This document shows positions 14,001 to 26,048 of a stretch of 64,000 nt of DNA, in pieces. Positions within the stretch are counted from its first letter, which is position 1, and the number at the start of each line of letters is the position of its first letter. Under the pieces are notes generated by a model. That model searched no databases. It was not told the DNA's origin and saw nothing but the letters and a program-made list of their open reading frames with translations. The translations under genes and the position numbers were made by a program. Origin of the DNA: Strongylocentrotus purpuratus. Lineage: Eukaryota; Echinodermata; Echinoidea; Camarodonta; Strongylocentrotidae. The stretch covers positions 22,693,213 through 22,757,212 of the forward strand of contig NW_022145611.1 of the NCBI RefSeq assembly GCF_000002235.5, read 5' to 3'.

Positions 14001-17000
14001 GTACCTTTTTACCATTAAATTTCGATTTGAAGCAACTTAACAGAACACATTGATCAGATGTGATTACATTTTAATAATCGATAGTAGTATTGCTTGCTTA
14101 AAATCTCTTTTTTCGGCTTGCTTTAATTGAAAAACTGTGTTGACTACCTTGAATTGCAGTACATGTTTGTATTTTCTATGTTCCGTTTCTGTTGAATCAC
14201 AATAGGGAGAAAATAAAAAAGAGGGAAGAAACAAATAAACAAACAGAAAAAAACTTAACAAATACTTATGTAAGATTTACCTTTAGTTCATTCGATAGTC
14301 TTTCATTTTCGTGATGAGTGTCTTTGCAGTGTTCCTGAAATGAGTTCAATTCTTCGTTCCTTTCGTTGAGTTCTCCTTCCATTCTCTGTAATGCGAGATT
14401 CAATTAAGTGCTTTTCTTTATATTTTTCAGTCTGACAGTAGCATAATATACGCTGTTTAGCATCTTGAATAAGCAATACAATACTTTGTGGTTTGTTTAT
14501 TGACATGATCGACTTTATGCCTTGATGCAACTTTGATAAATCTTATACTTCTACAAAATAACATAATAGCATAGCAAAATTTTAATATAGATATCACGTT
14601 GAAATAAAATAATTCTACCTACCAGGCACTCCTGCTGTGCTGAATCTGTCTGGATTATCAATTCTTCGTTTTTCTTTAGAGCTATTCCCGCATTTCTCTT
14701 TATATCTTCTAATTCATCGTTCAATAGCCGTTGGTCGGTCTCAAATTTCTGAAAATTATGCATAATGTATGAATATACATCCTGTAATTGAGTTTGGCCG
14801 TAGTTTAAATTATTAGGCAGTTCTGGTTATAATCAAGAATACTGTGACATTACGACCCTGAATGAATGTAATACAATAAATGATAATTATAGAGGTGTTT
14901 ATGTAATTAATTTTAATCAAATAACGTTTAAGTTTGATGAGAATAAAATTGTTGCCATGCATCTCGGAAAAGCTTTGAACAACCGACCGTGACTGCACAA
15001 TAACAGTTTATTAAGTTTTATAATCTTATACATAACGAAGTGTGCTCAACAATTCATTTTGAATATTACTATAAATATTTTTTTGGTTTGTTATGGCCTA
15101 CCTTTAGTTTAAAGCAGAGACCAGTGTTTTCCTGTTCCATTGCAAAATACTTCCTTTCATACTCTTGTAGAATCTTTATTGTTTCAGTCAGTTTATCAGA
15201 CGTAATCTTCGGAATCAAATAGAACGAAACACGCTTAGTGTATTATACCAAAGTCCTCAGAACATATACCGATTCTGAAATAAAAATTGTTCTAATGAGA
15301 GAGCTAATGGTTAACAAGAACGAATGAAGAAACGATTGCAATCATTTCCATGCAGGTTGTCGGTGAGTCACGGGGAAGAGATAGATGTGCCGATGTGCGA
15401 TACAACTTTAATGGGATATGTTATTATGTTTGAGCCTTTATACTATCATAATATGATTCAATGTGATTTTAGGATCATCCTCTCACACACGCTAAACAAA
15501 TTAAAAGAAATTATTGCTAAAACTTAATGTTTACCCCGACTCGTGTTTTATTTCCAGAACTCCCAACTGCTTGTCCCTTTTTTAAAAGAATAGTCATGAT
15601 TCGAAATAATAGTCTTAAATAAATAAAAGTTGGTGAGCAAGTAGAACACAATTATGTAGAGAAAATCGCATGTACTGTATATAGAACAAAAGGAGCACAC
15701 AAGAATGAAAGCAGTGATGAAATATGAAGCTGGAATAAGAAGAACAAATTTATACATTTACATAGTTCTTTAACCTTAAATTGGTGTTGGTATTGGTCCT
15801 TTTCAGCCTCCAGTTTAGAAAGAGTTTTCTCCAGTTGATTGACCAGTTGCTCCATTCCATCCGACTTTCGACTCCAATGCTACAAGATAAGCACGTGTCC
15901 CATTATTCCAAGAGGAAAAAAGAATTATACGCACACACGTTCTTTGAAGCGAGAGATGAATTCTCGAATATCAGTATTTTCTTATTTTAGGCATTAGACA
16001 ATTTGTAGAGGTGCAGTTTATTGTCACCGGCCCATAATGCATGGCTCGAAATGGTATACAAGGTTAGAATCCAATAGGCTTCTTTACCATCCGTTTGAAA
16101 TACACCGATCTACATTATGACACTCTACATCCAGGAGAACATGGGTACTTTGTACAGTGTAAGGTTCATTCAGAAATCCTTCGGGTTTGCCTTGACCATT
16201 GCCCTGCGTGAACAGTGCAAACTATATGGTTGGAATAATTTCGCGGGAATGGAGAGGGTGCACATGAAAAGGTCCAGACTTGAAGATAAGTGACAGGGAG
16301 GGGGGGGGGGGTCTAAAATAAAACTGTAAAGCGCGTTAATTTAACTTATTAATAGCTGAGTAGTAAGTAGTGAACAGTGAGCAGCTGCGAGAAAGAAAAA
16401 CATTGTCTTTGAGGAATGATTTTAGGTTCAACTTTAATCAAGACCTTTTCATACCTCTATTTGCGACGTCATCTTCTTCTTGATCCCATCTGATCGATTC
16501 TTCTCGTCTTTCATAGCCTCAACAGAATCATTTTTTATGTGCGATAGTTTTAATTCCATTTCCTGCAAAGTACATGAGAACAAAATTATTAATCGTCATA
16601 TCTTAAATATGATGAGACAGGGTGCTGTGAGTTTGTACTACGCTCCCCTCACAACACTATTATTTGTTGTTTTATAAGTTTTTTTTATTTTCCACGGTCC
16701 CCATGACATGGCATACTTTTAAAGGAGAGAATGCGAATTGGCAAAGCAATTCATTTCAGTATAACTGGGACTCACAGTAACGGCTACGTTATCATTACAG
16801 ATTATCTTAACCGAGATTGATGATAAGAGAGCTTCAACATACCTTTAATTGAGACTCAAATTGTTTCTTCTCCAACTTAGAGCATGTGATTTCTTCTTGG
16901 AGTTCGGCAATGCGAATAGTGTAATTTACATTCTGGTCCTTGGTAGCCTGTGAAAAAAATGGCGCTAAATGATATAACTTCCAATCTTCTTCATGACATT

Positions 17001-17947
17001 ACAAAAGGAACAATTAATCAATCGTATATTTTCCCCTTCAAATTTTCATTCGAAATATTATATCATCGTAATATTTACTGGGATTGATTAGCCTAAATCA
17101 GTGGATCCAAGCAGGCAGGAAAATAATCCCCCCCCCCCTTGAAATGAAAAGTTACTGAATGTTATTTTTACGCCAAACTCTTCAGGGATCATGGACTTGG
17201 ACAGTGAGGGTGGTTTAAGCATTTTATACCCTTTCTGACAATCCTGGATCCACCATAATAATCAAAGTATTCATGTAGAAATGGTAATACTAATTAATAC
17301 AAACTGTGGATTCATTGGTATAAAAATACTTTGATAACTCTTTAACTCACTTCAAGTTGTGCTTTCGAGTCATCCGCCAGTTTTGTTGCCTCTTGATATC
17401 GTATCTCCATCTTATCGCTGCGCTCGCTGTTCTCCGACTGCTGTTCTTTCATTCCCTGTGGTTAAGTAAGAATGTAAGAGTTCATTTTCATGAAGTTCAA
17501 TACTTTGGCTCTCTAGAATGAGAAAACAAAAATTCTGTCTTCGTCTTCCGAACTATAATATACCGAGTTTGATTGCACAAACTTGCTGCGGATATTACAA
17601 GAAAGGTTCCAGGTCAGGAATTGTTTTCAATATTTTTGTCAAACTTCCAATTTAAACATTGCAATAATATTCATAGTCTATAGCAAAGTACCGGAAAACG
17701 TTTTTTTTTTTTCTCCCAGAAATAGATTTACTCTTTTGAAGGCTTACAATCTATACATAAGAAACACGATAACAAAATTGGGAACGTGTGCAGGAACAAG
17801 AATTTGACAAATAAACTACTGTACTTTAAGATCTGAAATCAATATAGTCTCCTGTTTTCTGGCTAGCATTAGCTCCTCCTCTTTTTTTGAAATAGATATT
17901 TCTGCCTCCTCGACTTTCAGGTGTAGTGACTATATATATATATATAC

Positions 17948-17985
<38 letters not shown>

Positions 17986-20900
17986 CGCATGAGAGGGGGA
18001 GCGGGAGAGAGAGAGAGAGAGAGAATAATTATTCTATGATATAAAATTGAAAAGATTATTGACAATTTTCGCGCATTATCCTTCGAAAGTATGATACAAT
18101 AAAAAGTCTGCTTTTGCTTCATTGGACAACCATAACGATCGTTGTCCTATAAATAAGCTTTTACCAAGCCGAATATACTATGAATAAGAGAAAAATAATA
18201 AACAAACAATCACGCTTTTCTTGCTTGAGAATCTTTCACTCGGACAGAATGATGAATCCATCGATATGAAACATATTTATTTCATGTAACATTAAGAGAC
18301 AGATAATAATTTGACGGGTAAAGGGTAAATCATTCAATTTTAGTTACTTTCATACTAACAAATATTAATATGTTTAAAACAAAACATGAATACATTAGTT
18401 ATTATAAATAGGTCTAATAGTGAATTAGCCTCTAACCTTTATTCTGAGGTCTCTTCGTTTGACCTTGCTCCGGAAGTTCTTGAGGTGCTTCTTTGTCGAG
18501 AGGCTATTGGTTTCCATAGCAACAAACTTTTGTCTCAGTTGACTTGTTATTGAATCACCATCATTCATATCTCCAGTACTTTCAATACCGAAATCCATGG
18601 CTAGATTCTATAATGATTAGTGTCAGAAAAACAGGTAATAATAATAATAATAACAATAGCCTAATAGTCCACTCCAAATTTTTATTAAACCGAAACGGAA
18701 ATTCTTTTTGCAGCAATAATTTGTTGATCTCATATACGATTAAGGACGCGGTTCTTGAATAATGTAAAACCGCAGTAACAATAAAACACAAATCATGGCA
18801 ATCATGATAATAACTTTTCAAATGTCACGAAGCTTTGCTTGAATTCTAAAGGTTGTAGGAAGCAGACTATGAGACAATGAAAATAACGATGAAAATGACG
18901 GACACACAGATATTCAAATAGGGAACGACTGTTGTAGATTAATATAACAAAATATATAGAAAAAACAGTCATAACCAGACCTCTACAATTCTCGTTTTAC
19001 AGTCAAGAATTTCCACTTTGTGATAAAATACTAATTCTGGTCGTATATCCGCGTTCTATAAACTTTTATAGAACACCTTAATTTGAATCATTAGGGTACC
19101 TTGATATCTTTGAATTCCGGTTTGCTCTCGGCCATCTTCATCTGTAGGTTACAAACAATGCCAGCAGGCGTTGTGTTGCTTGAGAGACCAAAAGTGTTGC
19201 ACAGGAGTTCCATTAAAACATTCACGTCCTGTAATGAATATTAAGCAATAGGTTATTGTGACGAGTACATGTAAAATGAATGAGGACTCTTGAGGAGTAT
19301 ATTGTTGACATAATTTAACATCGAACTTATAAGGAGGTACATGAGACAAAATTTGGAAATATAGAGATTAGGATGAGATGTGATAGAGAGAGAGAGAGAG
19401 AGAGAGAGAGGCGGGGGGGGGGGGAGGGGGTGGTAGAAAGACGGAGACAAAAACAGACATACAAGTACGAAAACTATTATTGGCCATATAGCTCGCAAGC
19501 TATGTCTCATCCGGTATATTAGTATGATAACGACTATACTGTAAATGTTTATTTTTCATTTTTCATTCTTTATTTTCATTTTTTTAATTCTGCATTCATG
19601 TAAGTACACAGTTTTTCGATAACAATAATGGTATAAAGTATAAATATTTTTCTAACAATGAATCATAAATAAGCAAATATAATAATTGTTATTTTCAAAA
19701 ACGAAATGATAAACTGTCATAAATAATAAATTTCCTCAAACATTATGAAATTATTTGCGGAAGAAGGACTGTCATTGTGAGCAGATTGCTTGATAATACG
19801 ACACCCCCAGACAAAACTCATGAAATAGATTAACACATTTATTAAGCAGAACGGATAGGTATTTGAAAATACAAGTTTCGATGATGATGATATTAACAAT
19901 GCAGGTGGGGATGATGATGATGATGATGATGCTGATGACGATGATGATAATGATTCGAATGAAAGAAGAGATGACATCATGATAAAGACTGAAAAGTGGA
20001 CTCACATCTTCCTTGAATCTCGGTACTCGGTGTCTGATGATGATGTCTCTAGTTACCATGGTAACCGGTGTCAGTGGCTTTAAGATCACAGGACATGACC
20101 CTCTATCATCCATCTCTGATGGACTCAGATTTGTCTTGCCACTGATCATTTTTGCTGATGCTCAAACATGACTAAACAATTGAATTAAAACTTGTTAATA
20201 ATGAAAAGCTACTTAATTAGCGAAATCATGACATGTTTATTCATTATTTGTTAGACCTTACGTACTTTATCCTGTTAAAAAGTTGTTATACCGAGAAATG
20301 ATGTTTACAGTAATGTAGTGCTCAACAATGGTGACAACTTATGTTGTATCATAATTATGTCCGATGAAATCATAGAATTCAATTGTAAACATTAAAAGCA
20401 TATTTTTAAAACTATAAGTCATCCGATCCGTATTTTTAAGTTCATGAAAACTGCCTAATATTTCAACAGATTGTTTGTACCTCAAGATAAATTTTGATAT
20501 TTGTTACATTTTAAAAGAATTATTTTGTATAAGTAAACACAATTGTTCTTTTTTCTTTAAATTTTTTTCTGCAATTAGTCTAGGTCATTACAAAATACAA
20601 AATCAGAAATATTACCTAATGATGGGGATTGACAGAATCAATTCTTAAATAATGTTCCCAAACTTCCATGTGTTACTTAACTGTAAAATCATAAATCGTC
20701 TTAAATATTTGATAAAACTGTGTAGTGTTGAAAGCCAAGGTTAAGGGTATTAAACCGTCTTTGTATGTGTAAAGCGCTTAGAAACAATTTATTATTTTTA
20801 TTTACATGTAGTTGCGCACCCGGAGCAGTACCCATGACGTCACAATTCAGATTCTCTTCGTACGCTGCGAGTAACAAATATTTTGTCTCCTTTCACTTTG

Positions 20901-21470
20901 CGCAGGCAGATAATATTTTCATCAGATTGCAATATATACAACGTGCTCCTGCCACAAAAAAAATATATCGTCCCGCGTTCATTTTCCTACATTAACCAAA
21001 TTTTTAATACTAAATCACTTCCAAAATATAATACCTAATCATAATCCTAACACCAAACTTGACTCAAAGTCGATTAATAATCTTACTATACATACCTCGC
21101 AATTGTGATGTTACATTCACGACCATTTTGATAATTTTGACCTTTCTTCCAAAATTGGTCGTAGTAAGTCGTCAAAATAATAGCTTATTATGAAGACGTC
21201 CATGATTCGTTTATTAAAGCTTCTCGATGAAAAGTAACTTCCCTAAGTAGCGTAAACCATTGCCTATAAGGGCTAGGAACAAAAAAGTTAAAAAAATTTA
21301 TTTTGTTTTAGTTTCCCCTATAATACGCTAATAAACACGCTTTCTATGATCGTTATCTATTTGTCTTTTTCAAACCTGCAGTTGAGCATAAGAAATCGAT
21401 TGATCAAGAGATGAGATTGAAACGAGTTACGACTGCTGCTAAGGCATTCAAGGCTGGACGTGTTATCTAA
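6084..21470 (+). CDS. SPEC3/STUM family two-helix membrane protein
   Basis: Exons read: 6084-6756, 10277-10465, and a probable last exon 21382-21470 (about 316 aa). Residues 1-200 are low-complexity and Ser/Arg-rich (GSRPDSRHGSRPSSRNSL). Then comes the family core: PYLPVKLAWIFLLFNILVPG, a Cys pair (SMLCCG), and a second hydrophobic segment ending VGWIWSITWGVYMVVFA. The PGLGT turn and the GWIWSI..WG motif mark the SPEC3/STUM family. Sea urchin SPEC3 is linked to ciliated ectoderm and fly Stum to mechanosensory neurons (family knowledge). Splices are phase-consistent: G|GTGAGC at 6756 joins CAG|GT at 10276, giving PGLGT. The C-terminus is uncertain. The donor C|GTAAGC at 10465 is phase 1 and fits the acceptor at 21381. 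Without that splice, the frame stops at 10506 with AATAAA at 10671. Confidence 0.75.
7988..8275 (+). mobile_element. tRNA-derived SINE
   Basis: A tRNA-like head (GTGTCGTAATCGAGTG as A-box region, GTGGGTTCGATCCC as B box at about 8038-8051) is followed by a body of about 220 bases containing GGAATGGAGATGGTGCACAT. It lies in the first intron of the SPEC3-like gene. A related, more degraded body lies at 16120-16270. Family name not known to me. Confidence 0.7.
9033..9994. mobile_element. Non-autonomous TTAA-target (piggyBac-like) element
   Basis: Perfect 13-bp terminal inverted repeats CCCTTACTGTACT (9033-9045) and AGTACAGTAAGGG (9982-9994) are flanked on both sides by TTAA (9029-9032 and 9995-9998). 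TTAA targets with termini starting CCC are typical of piggyBac. Each end also carries a subterminal G/C run. The 962-bp interior has no transposase reading frame. It sits in the SPEC3-like first intron. Confidence 0.8.
10987..11036. repeat. (TA)n microsatellite
   Basis: About 50 bases of pure TA repeat, preceded by two copies of a 20-bp direct repeat (ACCACAAAAGCAAATCATAA) at about 10938-10980. Confidence 0.95.
11321..20149 (-). CDS. Coiled-coil protein with C-terminal kinase domain
   Basis: Fourteen exons (5'-3'): 20149-20006, 19228-19100, 18607-18437, 17929-17825, 17455-17351, 16947-16843, 16562-16455, 15879-15775, 15206-15102, 14748-14623, 14385-14281, 13836-13672, 13443-13403, 12251-11321. 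All junctions are GT-AG and in phase; total about 814 aa. An in-frame TGA precedes the ATG. Residues 1-148 resemble nothing I know. Residues about 150-490 are charged coiled coil, mostly one 35-residue block per exon. Residues about 550-810 are a protein kinase: Gly loop GKGTFG (~558), Lys in VAVK (~578), Glu in KEVA (~607), HND with catalytic Asp (~690), Asn in DIKPNN (~695), DMG for DFG (~710), APE (~744). HRD is HND, but all core catalytic residues remain, so activity is plausible. Likely a Ser/Thr kinase by motif; substrate unknown. Confidence 0.85.
12890..12930. repeat. (GGGGC)n G-rich repeat
   Basis: A run of G followed by five to six GGGGC units, in the kinase-gene intron between 12251 and 13403. 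On the + strand it has G-quadruplex potential; on the transcribed RNA (- strand) it is C-rich. Confidence 0.9.
16120..16270 (+). mobile_element. Degraded SINE body
   Basis: The segment aligns by eye to the body of the SINE at 7988-8275: CCAGGAGAACATGGGTAC against CCAGGGGTGAAATGGGGAC, then GGAATGGAGAGGGTGCACAT against GGAATGGAGATGGTGCACAT. The tRNA-like head is not recognisable. It lies in an intron of the kinase gene. Confidence 0.5.
17930..18026. repeat. TA and GA microsatellite at a splice acceptor
   Basis: TATATATATATA followed by GA repeats. Read on the - strand it forms the pyrimidine-rich tract and the TATATAG acceptor of the kinase-gene exon 17929-17825, so the exon begins exactly at the edge of the repeat. 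Confidence 0.85.
19382..19432. repeat. (GA)n microsatellite and G run
   Basis: About 26 bases of GA repeat followed by a G-rich run, in the intron between kinase-gene exons 1 and 2. Not coding. Confidence 0.9.
21382..21470 (+). CDS. Probable last coding exon of the SPEC3-like gene
   Basis: A strong acceptor (TATTTGTCTTTTTCAAACCTGCAG, split here as TATTTGTCTTTTT then CAAACCTGCAG) precedes 28 codons and a stop. The exon's first two bases (TT) complete the C left at 10465, giving ...VVFA-L-E. The peptide is basic and helix-like, ending MRLKRVTTAAKAFKAGRVI. STUM proteins carry a short hydrophilic tail after the second helix, which this would supply. AATAAA occurs at 21878. An open run of about 29 codons is not significant alone; the acceptor and the phase match are the argument. 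Confidence 0.45.
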
Positions 21471-22734
21471 GGAGTCTACCGACCAAACCATTAGAAGATG
21501 ATCTGATGGAGATGTTACATGGAATTCAACGAACAACCTTTATGATAAATTCCATAATACATGGATAATTATGAGCGCAATGCACAAATTGAAGAAAAGT
21601 GGTAGTTTGTGTTTAATTTTTTCTTTTAAGGAGATGTATTTTACTTTTATTTATGTGCCTGTTCCATTACCACCTTGACTTACTCTATTAAGTATAATAC
21701 AGTTATGTGTAAAGATTGTAATTATCTGAACATTGTGTATTGTACTGTGTTCTTTGTATTCTTCTCATGAGCTTGTTTAACAAAGTCACTGGCATGATGA
21801 AAAATGTAGTTGGATATTTTGCGGTATCTTATTATTTGTGTAACGATGTGTCCTGTGAACTCATTTTGAGTTGTAGAAATAAAAGGGCGCTTTATTTTGT
21901 CTCGTAGCTTGACAAATATTATCAAGAGTTGACAATTGCGCGAATCGGTATTTTCACTGCGGTGGGGTTGCAGTAACTTTTTAATTACCACGCCACATAA
22001 TATACAATATACATGTATAATACGCAATTGTATAAGTAAATTGATTTTTTAACCAGCCCGTCAGAATAGGACCTTTGTGTAAAAAACAACATGCATACAA
22101 AAACAAAGCTAATTACCATTTTGTTTTGCTTGCCACCCCCTCTCCCCCTCCCCTCTCCTATCACGTTTGAAGAGAGATTTCCATGCGCAAATATTCTTTC
22201 TCTCCAAAAAGCTTTATACAGTTCATACGGGCCTATTCAAACCTTTATAAATATAATTGACTCTATTCTTGATTTTGGTCCCAAAGTGGGTTCGTTTCCA
22301 ACAGGATAAAACTTACATTACCATGATTTATCGTGTCTTTCATTTTACGTGTGTGGTTATGGCAATATTATTGTACAAGTTTTTATTCGCTGAATGTCAT
22401 TTTTAAAATATCTTCATCAAATATCATTATGATCATATTGCATGTCTGATGATGATAGGTTTATGTAATCCTCTCAGTCGGTGAGATATGACAACAATTT
22501 CATAGTGTACGTGTCGACAGACAGTTTACTATAGGCCTAATCATTTTTTAATGAGTACATTTTTGTAACGATTTAATTAGTAATTGATTGTCCGTATAGT
22601 GTAGGTCTGACTATTAAGTATATTTCACCCACTCCTATAGCACTGTGCATGACGTCGATAGCTGTCTCTAGAAGACAGAAAATAAGTCATGCTCTGCTAA
22701 AGGAAAAAAGCGTGAACCTTACAATCATCATCAT

Positions 22735-22864
22735 TATTAGGGACTTTTCGATTTGCACGACGAGAACGTGGACTGCAACGTGTGACATCCTTTTAAGGCA
22801 CTACGTGACTGCTTGTGCCTGAAAAGGGCGTCGCACGTCCACGCAAATCTAAAAGTCCCTAATA
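22735..22864. mobile_element. 130-bp foldback MITE
   Basis: Ends TATTAGGGACTTTTCGATTT and the matching right arm AAATCTAAAAGTCCCTAATA form inverted repeats of about 22 bp with one mismatch. TCAT flanks both sides and may be the target duplication. No coding capacity. Superfamily not assigned. Confidence 0.7.
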
Positions 22865-24804
22865 TCATTGTTGTGACAATGCCCTTGAAATTGCTTTATC
22901 ACTCAAGGTATTTGTTTATTATACTATTGATGCATGACATGACTACGTGCATATTATGTAATAGCACTTCCTCAAGCAATGTGTCTAGCATAGCACCATC
23001 TATTACTGTGCACTTGTTACACATTCAGAAGTCAACATGCATTTGGTTGTGTTGTGAAGATCAAGGATCCCCTTTTTGCCAGCGCATCATGGGGATTTGA
23101 GCCATATTATTGTCATAAAGGCAGGCAAAGCCGCATAGAGGTTAGTTTTGTTGTATATTTAGTGTATTTTTAGGAATTATCATAACATAAAGTGGAAATT
23201 AGTGTGTCTGTTCTTGACTTCATACCGAGAGATGTTGATGTTATCATGTATACATCATCATTATGTAAGGAAAAAAAGCCTATGCTGTTATGATCTATGT
23301 ACATTTGACCTTGTTATTGAAAACATGAATAACAGTGATGATATATTGCTGAATACTTTGAAGGTTAATTATGAGAGTGCTGAAGCACTTAGTAGGGATT
23401 CCTTTAGGGCTATCATTGCTATGAATGTGATGATGCTTTGATGTACTTGTATTTTTGATCCTTTATCTGTGTCATTATTCCACAGTTTTCACGGAATGGA
23501 ATGGAATGGTATGGAGTACAATGAAGCAACATTTACTCCAATCATTAAAGCTACAAATTCCCGTAAAAACCTTTGTCAGACTTTATCTTTGACTTCACTA
23601 CAGCCACAATCATCGTCATCGTCAATAATAGTTATTTAATCCCTGTATCAATTATTTTTTGTATAATAAATGCATGTCATATAAGTGGACATTTGTGAGT
23701 TCTATAGATGACGGGAAGTATCGTTAATTTTTATGGAAAACTAAACTCGGGAAGAATGTTTAAGACTATAAAATAGTGATATCTATCCCATGGATGTAGT
23801 TGAGGATGAGGTATAATATCCGAACAATGAGGGAAAAAGCAGAATCAAGCTAGTCGTCCTGAATTTGTGTTATAGGTGCAGATAAATATTGTGTTATGCG
23901 TTTTTGATATGGTATTTTCAGAAAGTTTTCATTTAAAGTTTTTTTTTTTCTAAATAACTCATATTTTCCATAAAAATAAACAAATCAGGATGACTTTGAT
24001 CAAGTATCTCTCGAAATTCCATTTGAACAGAACTCATTATTAGATTTGAGATCGAGGCTTACAAATGAATTTATTTCATCATGTGTTCCTACAATTCAGA
24101 TAGCTATAATTCATGATATTTTATTACATTTTAAAATCTTGTTATGCATTTCAATCTTATGTTCTGAAACACTTTTAAGAGAACATGTCTTTCTCTTTTT
24201 GCTTTGTGTCAAACAAAATACAATGTACATAGTAAACTATAAATGTATTCGTGTAAATCTGCCTCTTTAAACATTATCATATTTCCTTCTGTGGGTTATA
24301 AATACACAACTCTTGTATATAGAGTATGCTATTTCTTTTTCGAAACTTGGGCTGTTATAAGAAGAGAGATATTTAGAGATCGTTATATGGTGAATAGTAT
24401 CTTGAATCGTGATGAAGTTATTTATGTATTCGTTAATGTATGTGATAAAATGAAATATAAATCAAGTTTGAATCTCATTTTGAATCTTAGTTTGATTGAT
24501 CACTTTCGTTTGTAGAGTGTATGGATATGGTGTGGTCGAGGAGAGACATGGTATAGGTGACAATCTTGATGGTGATGGTGTGTTCTGGCTGCTGCTGCTC
24601 TTATTAAGAAAGACAGTGACAGACATGTGCTATGATTATTTTGGTACAGATGAAATATCTATATTGTTATTGTGGCGTGATTGAGTGATGGGTAATAAAA
24701 TATAATTTTCTATGTTAATATACATTTTCATCTGATGATGCATTTTATAAATACAATATCATTAATCACGCATATAAACGGCCAAAACCCGAAACTTTAG
24801 CATG

Positions 24805-25583
24805 CAGGGGCGGTGCTGTGTAGATCCCTCAAAATTAAAAAATAACATAAAATGCGAACGAGCGTAGTGAGCGAGCTTTGGGTGATTTTGTAGTGACTTT
24901 AAATTAGAACATTTTATGGTGAAAGGAAAAGGGGGCACACATCCAAAGTTAAAAGGAAACGTATTATAGAACGGGAAAGGGGCAATTATCTGAAGGAAAA
25001 TGTCACTAATTAGAAAGGTAGTGGCACGTGTCAAAATAAAAGAGGCACTTATCAGACATGAAAAGGGGCACTCATTACAAAGTTAAAGGGGGCACATCTC
25101 AAATTTTAATAAGGGAACTCACCGGAGATCAAAAGAGGCACTAAAAACTGTCAAAATAAAAGGACACCTCTCTGATTTAAAACGAGACAATTATAAGACT
25201 GATTTGAAGGGGCACTTATCAGAGGTGGTAAGGGGCATTTCTTTTACCTGAAAAGGGGCACTCACCTGAGATGAATATGGGCTCTTGTAAGATTGGAAAG
25301 GGGCACCTACGAGATTTTAATAGTGACATTTATCAGACGTCTGATAAGGGACATTTATGAGAAAGGGAAGTGGCTCTTATTGAAGAAGAAAAGGGGCATT
25401 TATCAGAAGGAAAGGACACGTATTAGAAAGACAAGGGGACACATGTCAAAATAAAAAAGAGATCTGAATAGAGGCACTTATCTGAAGTAAAAGAAAAACA
25501 TTTCCTATGTATAAATGGGCTCTTTATGGGTACTTTAAAAAGTGGGGCACTATGCCCCCTGCCCCCCGGCTCCGCCGCCTCTG
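24805..25583. mobile_element. hAT-like MITE carrying a GGGGCACTTATCAGA minisatellite
   Basis: The left end CAGGGGCGG and right end CCGCCTCTG are inverted hAT-type termini. Between about 24900 and 25560 the sequence is a degenerate array with units of about 22-30 bases on the theme AAAAGGGGCACTTATCAGA. The phrase GAGCGTAGTGAGCGAGC precedes it. No matching 8-bp target duplication is visible, so the copy may be recombined. Similar arrays lie at 43780, 51009 and 63050. Confidence 0.6.
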
Positions 25584-26048
25584 ATGAAACATCAGTAATA
25601 ATAATAATACAAAGTTATATAAGTGTTATGTTTCCCTCGGCCTTTGAACTACATGTATATAGGGTGTAAACATGCCTCATCTTGATCTAATAATTCATTA
25701 CTCTTTGATGAGCGATTTTTCCTTTTCTGATTCACTTAATTGTGAATTTGTGATATGTCTGTCTGAAGTCTTTTTTGAAATATATATACATAGCTTAGAG
25801 TATCAGAAACAACATACCGCAAATCACTTAGTAAATAATTATCCTTTTGTTTAGGCATGGGAGGAAATCTGAGGGGGGGGGGGAGGCATCTCCCCCACGA
25901 TCTGGAAAGGGGAGCGATACACAATTTTTAATGTTTCTCTACAATTTTACTAATGCCCCCAATCATTGAAATCGAACTTTCATGTCAGATATAAGTTCAA
26001 AATATAAAAAAAGATATATGAATATATTGAAATATTTTTGTTGATTAA

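Noticed and set aside
17101-17256. Small element bounded by GTGGATCC and GGATCCAC
   Set aside because: The shared inverted motif is only 8 bp and may be chance; nothing else supports a boundary.
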